Assembly (NCBI GenBank): GCA_011009095.1 | Contig: VTPC01000451.1 | Coordinates: 44,089-108,088 of the forward strand | Direction of reading: 5' to 3' | From: Ignelater luminosus | Taxonomy: Eukaryota > Arthropoda > Insecta > Coleoptera > Elateridae | Length of the DNA stretch: 64,000 bases | Part shown: piece by piece, positions 51,441 through 61,532 of the stretch | Layout of the letters: every line of letters starts with the position of its first letter | Numbering within the stretch: position 1 is the first letter of the stretch | Program-made: the position numbers and the translations under genes | Notes under the pieces: model-generated | What the model was told of the DNA's origin: nothing | Seen by the model: the letters and a program-made list of their open reading frames with translations, nothing else | Database searches by the model: none

Positions 51441-52725
51441 GTACAGGTGAAAAATGAAATACGGGAATTTTATGTTCCACACACAAAAAGGGTAATGTGC
51501 TTGACTGTTCTAATTATAGGGGAATCTCTCTCCTTAATGTGGCGTACAAGGTTCTATCCCCGACACTCAACAACCGACTGGCCCCTTATATGGAAAAAAT
51601 TATTAGAACGTATCAAACAGGCTTTTTAAAGAACAGATCCACCGCGGATCATATATCATCTATCATGTAAAACTGCCACTACATCTTTATAACAGAACTC
51701 ACCTATATTCGGCCATGATCGAGTTAGGAACCAACAGGCTTGGTAGAACTAATTAAGATGACTATGAGAAAGGTCGAAGGTAAAGTACAGGCACAAGGGG
51801 AGCTGTCAGAACTATTTAATACCAATAGAGGATTGCGCCAAGGAGATGTTCTATCATGTGCCCTGTTTAACCTTGCCTTAGAAAAGGTTATAAGAGACTC
51901 AGGAATAAATACACACGGCACAATATACATCAGAAACCAACAAGTATTAGCATAAGCAGATGACATTTAAGTAATATGAAGAACTCGACAAAAAGCAAGT
52001 AAAGCTTTCACGCGTATCAAAATATATAGTATTGTAAATTTTCAAAAAACCAAATGTGTCAGCAACACCTAGGACATAACGAGGCAACCTGAAAATACAC
52101 AATGACACTGTGGGAATGTTGAAAGAATTCTGCTAGTTAGGGTCGCTTCTTGATTGCAGGAACGACACAAGCAAAGAAATTAAAAAAAAATATGTATATC
52201 TAACGCTGCTACTTTTGCCTAACTCCTCAGTTAATATGGAGAAACCTATCAAGAAGCACAAAATGCAAACTCTATAAGACTCACTTACGGATCTGAAACT
52301 TGGGTACTAACAAAAAGAGATGAAGAGCTGTTGCGAACCTTCGAAAGGAAAGTATTGAAAACCATATACGGCGGGATCTGTGAAAACGGCTTATGGAGAA
52401 GACGATTTAATTTTGAATTGTATAGGCGTTTCAACGAACCGGATACCATCAAAACTATTGAAATAAACCGCTTAAGATGGGTAGGCCACGTAATGCGGAT
52501 GAAGGTGACCCTACTAGAAGAACTATGTGCTGAACCGGCCGCGACCGGTCGGAAAAAGAATGAAGGGACGACCAAAACCTATGTACCTGGACGACGTGGA
52601 AGAGGATCTAAGAACAGTTAGAGGAAGAGGATGGAAAAGGCAGGCTGCTGATAGGGAAAGCTGAAGGGAAATTCTGAGGCAGGTCAAGGCTCACAAAGGG
52701 CCGAAATGATGATGAGCTAATTGAG
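51441..52725 (+). pseudogene. LINE reverse-transcriptase relic, sense strand
   Basis: 5'-truncated and decayed non-LTR retrotransposon ORF. Frames in order: KGNVLDCSNYRGISLLN and VAYKV (about 51490-51550), LNNRLAPYMEKII and TYQTGF with LKNRSTADHIS (51568-51660), GLRQGDVLSCALFNLALEKV (51831-51890), then ADDI at 51957-51968. There the tyrosine codon of the YADD box has become TAA, though both aspartates remain. Near 52285-52330 LTYGSETWVLT is read by frame. RTFERKVLKTIYGG and RLRWVGHVMRM follow at 52331-52505, then the C-terminal RGRGWKRQAADRE and RQVKAHKGP at 52620-52705. It ends in ATGATGATG-like DNA at 52703-52715. No endonuclease part is left. The clade cannot be fixed by eye. Confidence 0.8.
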
Positions 52726-52916
52726 CAAAGAGAACGCGAATCTACAATTTGCTTTAATTTCGGCGAATGCTTAGGCAGTCCTAACCAGATTTGGAATAAA
52801 AGAAGGAACTTAAGCTAGTGTGTTATCTAAATGTGGAAAATTTAATATGCAATACATTAGAAAATTACATAAGGGGACCACCATGGCATTTTAGTAGAAA
52901 ACAACACTAATTGTAA

Positions 52917-53880
52917 AAAATATAATTGATGTGTCATTTTGCATTCTTAAAATCCGAAGTTTTGTTTAGCATGCACTGTTGGCCAATTGCTGACCGTACA
53001 ACAACTGTAAATCTGATTTTAAGAAATGGCTCTATAACTCAGACTCAACAAAATTTTTGCAGAGAATTTCATCGTAATGTTTCTGCTTCTTCTAACAGAA
53101 TTATAGCGTGGGCGAGGTAATTTAAAAACGGTCTAGTAGAAAACGCTAGGCTGTATCCTGAACTAGAGTCATGAAGATTCTTCCTGAAATTTTTCAAGTT
53201 AGGAATATGATATACACCAATCAATATTCCACCCGACGACGACGACATTCACATAAGAGTTACGAATATCCTGTTATAGTTCCACTGGAATTTTAAAGAA
53301 GATTGCATTCTTTCCATACAAATGGCAAAAAGTTTCAAAACGAAAAGATGAATAACGAAAATCAACGATTTTTAGCAGAACAGAATTCTCGTATTTTTGC
53401 ACAACCACTGCACTCACAATAAATCACTGTTTGGTACGGTATAGTTTCGTGCAGACATTCTAGGCCTTTGTTTATCCAAAAATGAAATTAGAAACCCGAC
53501 TAATGCCAATTATGAATGATAATTATGCAGAAATGCTACAAAAATTTCTAGTGGAATTGAAGCTACAGCTTCATGAAGGTATGTGAGCACAACCGTATAT
53601 AGCGAACAGAAGCATGACAGTTTAAGAGAAATGTTCCAACATCTCTGGTATTGCAGAATGGATTCGTGAATTTTATGGGGTCACCTCAAATCAAAGATGT
53701 TAATATTCTTGCCGAGATGTGCCAGCGTGGAATGCATAATATACTAAGTCGAGTGTAAATAGGCTTTCAAAGAAATGACGGCCATTAGGCATTTCAAGGT
53801 GTGGTTTTGCAGTTTCGTGCGGAAGCACTTGTCTAATTACATCGATAACTAACTTTAAAAAGTGATTTTATCCCGTAGAA
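52917..53880 (+). pseudogene. Highly decayed DD41D-type transposase
   Basis: Second, older relic of the same broad transposase group as the copy at 368-1319. Unlike that copy it keeps part of the N-terminal domain: LILRNGSITQTQQNFCREF with HRNVSASSNRIIAW (52926-53115) matches the helix-turn-helix that precedes such transposases. Later frames give EQNSRIFAQPLHSQ, ITVWYGI near 53380-53445, YAEMLQKFLVELKLQ near 53520-53575, and FFxWGHLKSK with LPRCAS near 53660-53725. The first aspartate block and the QQDGA block are too mutated to read with confidence. Many stops and frameshifts; no terminal repeats identified. Confidence 0.6.
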
Positions 53881-54898
53881 TTATTTTTCCAAAGATAAGA
53901 AAAACATATGTCTTACTTTTTGATGCTCTACAACATCAAACAATCAACAAGATCGGAGGGAGCACCTGAGATAATTAAAAAAATTACGTTCTAAACTAAA
54001 CATGATGTGTAGTGCAAAAAAATGAATCGCACTATCGTGTTCAGCGTTTCAAACATCTCTTAGAACAAAGTGTTTTGTTTACTTATTGGAAATGCTATTG
54101 TACAGCTTTATATGTAAAAAACCAATTCTCATCAAAATCCAATACTGAGAAATCAATTGGGACCAGAAACATAAAAGCATAATTAGCAATTTATAAGAAA
54201 TGCAAAATGATGTAGATGATATACAAAACTAATCCTAAGCAATATAAGGAAACTAGACTTTCACGTCAAAATCCAATCAAATTCCAATAATTGAGTCACT
54301 CTTTTTTTCACGCAAAATTTGTATTAACAGAGATCTGAAATTTATTTCACTATGAAAAATTACAGGAGCGTTTCTTAAGTAAGTAGCAACCTTTACAAAA
54401 AAATTGGCAAATTTCGAAACACATATTTCAAGTTCAAGACTTAATAGTGATAAGATTTTGTAGGTTTGGTATTTGTACCTATTTCTCATTTAGATGGTAT
54501 CGGGCTGGATATAACGAAAATAGACTTAAGTAACTGTAATAAATGATTATTTAACAGAAACTGGTATGTAGATGATAGCCACCTTGACATCTTTTTTCTA
54601 GACACAACAGATAGACGATCTCGTAGTTCTAATATTAGAGAGAGGGTGAGGGAAGAGTAACAAAAATAAAATCTTCCTCCAAATATAAAATTTTTCGAAT
54701 TTGGGCTGATAAATTATTGATCCCATTTACTTTGCATCATCAACTGTATTTGAAGACAATACATATTCACCTCTTCCTTTTAACTTCTTGTTAGAGACGC
54801 CATTCATCATATAGAAGGAAAAGCTTACAAACACTAGCTAACTAAAATATAGGTTATCTTCAGAAATCTATTAAAATAAGACACAAATCTACGTTGTA
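53881..54898. other. AT-rich non-coding DNA
   Basis: No supported gene or repeat. Confidence 0.4.
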
Positions 54899-55202
54899 TA
54901 TACAGGGTGAGTTTTTTTCGATGTTTAGTATGGGGATCTCGGAAACTAGCGGAGATAGAGAGACGATTAAATGGGGAAAGAATTGCAGTTTTACCAGCTC
55001 AATTTAACGAGCCTTTTGTTTTTCGGAAAAAATGCATAGCTAACTAGATATCACGCAAAAAATAATTTTTTGTTATTTTGTTTAGTGCCTATAGCTCTGG
55101 TTTTATTGACTTTAGAAAAAATGTGTAAAGGAAAAAGTCTCTCTATCTCCGCTAGTTTTCGAGATCCCCATACTAAACTTCGGAAAAAACTCACCCTGTA
55201 TA
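54899..55202. mobile_element. 296-bp MITE with about 65-bp inverted ends
   Basis: Element 54903-55198 begins CAGGGTGAGTTTTTTTCG and ends in the reverse complement (CGGAAAAAACTCACCCTG). Further in, TATGGGGATCTCGGAAACTA pairs with TAGTTTTCGAGATCCCCATA. The arms pair for about 65 bp with few mismatches. TATA lies on both sides (54899-54902 and 55199-55202), so the target duplication is TA or TATA. No coding capacity. Confidence 0.92.
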
Positions 55203-56410
55203 AAGCTTTCTGTTTCAATTAATCTAGTGTTTCATTTTAAAAGCTGTACGTGTCAGTTATGCTAATAAAGCATACTGAAATGTACCAGTTTTTTCATTTT
55301 TAATTTAAAATAATTTGTGTTAAATAGTAACTAAGAAGATACATCCTGTTTATGTATTTTTACGAATGAAAAATCACTTTGTTGTTGCACTACCACATTA
55401 ATCAAATTTCAAGGATCTAATTCAGTTACATATAATGAAATTATTCCATTTTAAGAGAATTTCTATTATTAGATTGTAATTGTTCGTACTACGCATAAGT
55501 TTTTAAAAAATATATGTAGAATTGAGAACATCTTAATTAGAATATAACAAAAAGTATTCCATTAGATACTAAAACTGAAAAGGAGATGGTCTTAATAATA
55601 GTTATTAAGAAATTTTTTAAATAAATTCTAAACAAGTATTCGTGTAATTATGTAAGACACATTATTGGTGTAAATAACTATGCAGAATAAATACAAAGAC
55701 GTCATCATGAGAATTCAAGAGAAAACAACGCTTATCTAAATCGCACCAATAATATTTTTTCTCTAAAAACAATCTTTTCAATCCTTTATCTGAACTAACT
55801 AATCTACTGTTCAAATTGACCGTACATTGCTACCCTCGTTCAGCGCCGTGAGCAATGCCTTGACTGAAGACGAGCTTTTAGAACAAAACAGTATCGATAA
55901 GCAAGTAAGCAAATTTAATAATTCATAAATAGTAATATTTTTTAATTAATAATTTAGAGTAGAATCCTTTTCATACTTTCTAACAGAATGAATAAAGCAT
56001 GAAAAATGTCGTAATTAAGTATGTTATAACATTTTACTCTTTATTGAAAATATAATTTCAACTATTTACATACCTGAAACAATAACGTGCATTGAAGTCG
56101 TCAGGTGCATTTCTTATAAGAATTTAAAATATATACTGCAATTCGGATAGGGGTTACTACTCTTACCAAGAAGAATTATCTCTATTATATCGTAAACTTA
56201 TTACAGTATAATTTGAAACACTACAAGTAAATATCGTGTTAAATTGTTTCCGTTGTATGCGACATAATTATTAATTACTAATTTAATTGAATACTTGTTG
56301 AAGATATAACATACCTACTATAAATATTCATACTCGTTTAATCTATATAGGAGTTGTCAACACAAATACCTACACTAATATAATATTATTATTCACGACC
56401 TTATAGGAAT
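55203..56410. other. AT-rich non-coding DNA
   Basis: No supported gene or repeat. Confidence 0.4.
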
Positions 56411-56669
56411 ATTATTTGATTGGTTTACGGGTTTTAAGGTCTTTTTCTTATAAAAAAAAACAAAATTTTTATTAACACACTTTTTTATATTAAATTGTTT
56501 CGGGTAGAAAACAGATATTATGTATTAAAACATTAAAACAACTTATATGTGCATTTTCTATGTACTAATCTCTGAAGAGGTTTGTAAACAAATAAACGAA
56601 AGCTTGAAGGATAAAAAAACTGTTTTAATTATAAAAAAGACCTTAAAACCCTTAAACCAATCAAATAAT
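56411..56669. repeat. 259-bp inverted repeat (possible MITE)
   Basis: The left arm (56411-56452) opens ATTATTTGATTGGTTTACGG, followed by GTTTTAAGGTCTTTTT. The right arm (56630-56669) is its reverse complement, with one substitution and a 2-bp indel. Weaker pairing continues inward for about 20 bases. The interior is A/T-rich. No convincing target duplication is seen. The plus-strand ORF at 56547-56870 crosses the right arm and is not supported as a gene. Confidence 0.7.
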
Positions 56670-57599
56670 TTACCTACATGCATTAAATATACAAGAATAC
56701 CCAGAATGTTTCTACAGTGCACGTTATCAATACTTTCTTATTGTTATTATGTTCATTCAGGCTGTTCACTGTCGGAGCTAGGGATTCTGATGCTCAAGAC
56801 CCATTTAAAGCTTGCGTGCTTTTTATTCAGTAGTGGCTGCAAGGGAGAAAGCTCCGGTTTACTGCATTAACATCCTATAATATTCTATCTCAGTAATCAG
56901 AATTGAATAAGGGATCAAAACCTACAAAATATCAAACAGGATGTTTTCTAGAAGATCTTGATATGAGCTGATACTTAAATTCTGGAAACCCTGTATAAAG
57001 GAAAACTATTATGACTTAATTGCTCAATGAATTTTTATGTCTATTCTATCATATTGATTGTACTTAAAACCAAGCACCTCCTTAGATTTCTTTCTTTCCC
57101 TTCCGTAGTTGAATTACACCAATTCAGGAACGAACATTTGGTATCTACAATAAAAATGATTTAAAAAGTCAAAAGACTAATTTTTACAAAGAAATATCAT
57201 TAAAAACCCGAAGGAAATGTTTCCAGTTTCATATTATCAAGCATTTTACTTTAAATTCCTATTTAAGGGTGTATAATACATGCTTTAGATTTACGAAATG
57301 TTAATAAGGTTAGTTAGGGCAAGCTTAATTGCCTTTTTATCTCAATACAGCTCCAGTTATCGTTAAACTCGAAATTAACATTCGATGCTAATGTTACTAC
57401 TGCTCTACACCGAACAATATTACGAATATTTATCGCTAAAGAGAGTGTTATAAACGCTATATTATTGATAAAATCACAACTGTTTACGCAGTTCAAGAAC
57501 AACATTTAAATGCAGATTTGGTACAGCATAACATGCAGAACACCGCAATACCTGTTTGAATGAAGCTTTGAGATAAGTTTAATCATCAACAGGTTGTTA
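56670..57599. other. AT-rich non-coding DNA
   Basis: No supported gene. A possible very small inverted element (ACAGGATGTTTTCTAGAA with TTCTGGAAACCCTGTA) lies at about 56937-56996. Confidence 0.3.
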
Positions 57600-57660
57600 T
57601 AGGGACCGCACGTGGGCGGAGCTGGGTCTTAAAACGCTGCTTTGTGTCATTCAATCGTCA
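57600..57660. promoter_or_regulatory. Small GC-richer patch with E-box and GC-box
   Basis: GCACGTGGGCGGAGCTGGG at 57608-57626 joins a CACGTG E-box and a GGGCGG box, unusual in this AT-rich DNA. No transcript or frame next to it supports a promoter, so this is only a composition-based suggestion. Confidence 0.15.
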
Positions 57661-58552
57661 AATTAATCCATTGAGAGCTTATTCTAAAGCTTTTACTTGT
57701 AAATATATTGTTTAGCTACTTGTTTGTACGTGTGGTCACAACATAATAATCCTACATCAGGTTGTTTTAATTACGAGAATTCAAAACTGTCGGTTAATTT
57801 ACTCTCCTCTGTTCTGCACACAAAAACCACTATGATTTATAAATAGATTTTAGGTGTTGCATTAATTCGACGCGTTTAAAGAGTTATATATGGCTAATTA
57901 AGAATTTTAAAGTAGCCTTTATTGTATGTAAAATTTAAATCGATAATTTATTTTTAGAAATACCTGTCAGAATGTGGAAAAGAATTAATCTGACTGTTTT
58001 ATTAGCTAATAACGGGTATAAATAATGTTGTAACTGGTCTTTGATCTGAATACATGTTGGTTCTCAAAGTACGTAGATAAATCTTTTAATTTGAAGCTTA
58101 TATAATATATGAGAAAATCTAGTAGAGAAACTTAGCAAAAAGTTACCCGGAAAAGTTTAATTCTTCATATGCTAATATTGTATTTTTAGAGCAAAAAATT
58201 AGCATTAAAATATTCACATTCATGTTGCCTTACTGGATCATTGGCATAGAACCCATTTTCGAGTTTTGCGAATTTTGCTAGTACAAAAATCAAAATCGAT
58301 ATTTGTGGTATTTGAGCATTCATTCCATTCTGAATTTGCAATATACCATAATGATAAACGTTATTTAAGTAATTCAATTTATTGTCAAAATTTTTTGGAA
58401 ATAGTTTTGCTAACTTGCTTTCCTGATGTGATATCATGCATTCTATTACTTTCAGATCAAAAATGTTAAATGATCATATAGCTACTTGATTTTGGCTTCC
58501 ATTAAGAAAAATTTCCAGTGAGACAGAATAAAACTAGATTAATTGAATTACA
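57661..58552. other. AT-rich non-coding DNA
   Basis: No supported gene. The overlapping frames at 58186-58469 are AT-rich and unrecognised. Confidence 0.4.
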
Positions 58553-59164
58553 ATTTATTACATTAAATTAAACAACCAGAAATTAGAACAAGTGGAGATG
58601 TTAAAATATCTAAGCGTGTCGTTAGAAAGGGATGGAAAGAATGAAAGATTAAGTAGTGTGGCACGATTTTATACCATAGTTTAAATAAAGCGTTCATCGG
58701 GAAAAGAAATAATCAAGAAAACAGAAATGGTGGTATACAAAACAACTTTTAGACCGATTCTAATCTATGAAAGTGAGAGCTGGATACTATCAAACACGAC
58801 TAGAAGTAAATTCAATTCCATAGACATGAAATACCTAAGAAGGGTACATGAAATAACAAGACGAGACGGGATAAGAAACAATATAGTAAGAGAAGAATTA
58901 CAAGTAGAACCAATCAGCGAAGCAGTAGAAAGAAACCAGTTAAAGTGGGCTGGATATATGTGCAGGATGAGTGATAAGCGACAAGTTAAAAGAGTATGGA
59001 AAGAGAAAGTACAAAAAGCAAAAGACGAGGAAGACCAAGAAAATGTTTTGAAGAAACAGAAAATGACATGGTTAGAAGCTAAAAACAAGGCGAAGAATAA
59101 AAAGGAATGGACCCGACTTGTACACAATGTGACTTACTGTATGTACCTTACACCATTATGGTAG
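58553..59164 (+). pseudogene. LINE C-terminal relic
   Basis: 3' part of a LINE ORF2, after the reverse-transcriptase palm. Upstream frames give NNQKLEQVEMLKYL and VSLERDGKNERLS (58570-58655), matching the KYLG...DG....EI block. From 58727 one frame runs without interruption for 145 codons: VVYKTTFRPILIYESESWIL, then MKYLRRVHEITRRDGIRNN, REELQVEPISEAV, QLKWAGYMCRM and VKRVWKEKV. These fit the C-terminal domain (YGSESWxL, LRRVxGxTRRDxIRN, LKWxGHxxRM). Its 145-codon length is the remainder of a long ORF, not a separate gene. Strong 5' truncation is typical of LINE copies. Confidence 0.8.
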
Positions 59165-61512
59165 AAGAGGTTTTTGATTGTATATATGTAATTGAATTAC
59201 AAATTGGAAGCTGGTACCAAACGTACAGAAACTTACAGGATATTATGATATTTAAGATGCAAAACTCGGTGATGAGGGAGGTGGCCGTGATCAAGGAAGA
59301 TTTTTACTATACAAGACGTTTTGGATATTTTGTGCAGTAGACTGCGGGGTATGTTTTCTGAACCAAAATGCGAAAAGGCCCAAATGGGAATTACTCCAAG
59401 GTCTCTACTATTTCATTAAAAGGTAATAAAAACAAAACCGAACCACGGCGAGCTTGTTGAGTAATGATTATCGAATGGCATTTAAAGATTCTGAACATAT
59501 CATCAACATTTGCACCCTCAGAAGAAAAGTCTATGGAGTTATGATTGGAATGTTACAGGACAAATTAGCTTGCTTCCTACATGAAAGCTTGCTTGGTATA
59601 ATTCTACTAGTTGCTACTATAATAACAATCATCGTTCAAAGACCCTTGAGATTTATATTTTGCTTATTAATCATTCATTTAATTTACTTACTATGTATGC
59701 TATTAACTGTTCTAGTTACATAATTTCGATCTCAAATTCCTTAAACCATCTCTTTTTAATAATTAGTAAATGTCTAGCGTTACATATTTCACAAGATTAA
59801 AAACTGAGACGGAAGGTGCTATTTATTATTATGTAACCCCAAAAAGTCAGTACACATTATCTTGAAATGTATTATGTTCCTCTTTGAAGAGGAGTTTAGG
59901 AACAGCCCATCTATTGCTACCAAATACACATTTTCCGCATTATTGTATATTCTGACTACATATTTCGTAGATTATTTGAAAGTTGTATCAGTAAAAAGCA
60001 TGAAAATTCCCAGATGCCTTAATCCTATTTATAAGAACGTCTTATTTGCAAAAATGTACAAAACAACTAAAAGCAGCGCTCTACTCGTGCCGGATACAAT
60101 AAAAACCAAATTACAAGTTAATAAACTTGCGGACGTCGCTATAAAGTTTCAAATTTCAACTCGTAAAGTTGTAAAGCATCTCTATATAACAATGTAAATA
60201 TCTAAATAATTATGTTCACATGGTTTCTGTACACGTAAGATGAAAAACCCCACTATCTGTAATCAAATAATAGATATGAATCATTATAATTTTTGTTATA
60301 TAGGAAAACATCAGGTAAATGTGCATGCATATTTGATATTATAACCACATCAAAGCAAAGAGAAGGATTTAAAAAGGATAGGAGGTTGTCACTGGCACAA
60401 AAGGATACAGACATTTGAGTTCCGTTGACGAAAGGATAACAAACATCAGCAATTAGTAGCTGTTCCAATCACGTTCGAATTAATCAAAACTCAGTCGGTT
60501 AAAACGGCTTAATTCTCCAATTTGACCACATGTCAGTGCCATTGTGTGTGTCTGGATGTTCGAGGACGGGATTAGACAGTTTAATGCTAGGGAGCAACTT
60601 TGAAATCGTTTCTACTAGTTAACGTTTCGTACGGCATATATTACATCTTTTATTCACGTAAATTTCAAGTTGACATTATTGGATGATTTGGTAATTTATT
60701 ACGTGACACAAATTAGAAACAGATTTCTACCTTATTTTAGTAGTTAATTTAAATAAAGACAGTAAACGTAAACCAATCTTTGATGAAAAAGTAATCACTG
60801 TATTTCAGAAAAGTTTATTTTCTCCATCTATTAAATATATGAACAAAATAATTGATGAATCAACGTACATGTATCATCTTCAGAAGATATATTTTTTGAA
60901 TTGAATTAATTATCTTTATAATTCCATCTGGCGGATTGACTGCACGTGTCGTTATGCAGAAATTTTTTGTGTAGATATCTACTCTGGCATATGGTCAAAA
61001 CCATTATAAATAAGAAAAGTATATTTTGGCATGTTCTTTACTTTTTCAGATGTGTAATATCGTTTCCAATTAATTGGTAATTAATTTAAACTTGAAACGA
61101 TACTATTTTTACTGCATTCTTATTGTAATCTTTTACACGATTTAATTGGGTTTATAAAGAGATAAATTAAAGCTTCTTTTAGATTTAACGATTTTTTAGA
61201 ACTGTATAAGAACTCGCATGCGTAGGGTTTAATCTTCTCACTAATATTCTCAGCAGATTATGTTCATAAAACCAAGAAGTAAGCAAGTAAATAGCAGAGA
61301 ACTATTTTACAATAGATTCTGAGAAGTAAGTAATTAGGATAAAGGATCTTTGATTTCAGTTCACAAAAACTTTATTTGAATATTAGATATTCTAGATGCC
61401 CATACTGCTTGAAAAAATGCGTATCAATATTTAATTAAATATTTTTAGAGTAACTACAATCAAAGCAATAGTATCCAGTCAAATACAGTTGCGCGGAAGC
61501 TTTTCGATCAGC
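59165..61512. other. AT-rich non-coding DNA
   Basis: No supported gene. The frame at 59454-59723 is hydrophobic at its end and the frame at 59862-60197 is mixed; neither has a motif I recognise. Confidence 0.35.
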
Positions 61513-61532
61513 GGTGCATATATAGATGCACC
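61513..61532. repeat. Short palindrome around a TATA core
   Basis: GGTGCATATATAGATGCACC: 7-bp perfect arms around ATATAG. Too short to assign a role. Confidence 0.4.

Noticed and set aside
58765..59127. 120-codon minus-strand ORF
   Set aside because: Opposite strand of the LINE C-terminal domain, which has the recognisable motifs.
59454..59723. Small membrane-protein-like ORF
   Set aside because: Hydrophobicity follows from T-rich DNA; no signal peptide, start context or family motif.
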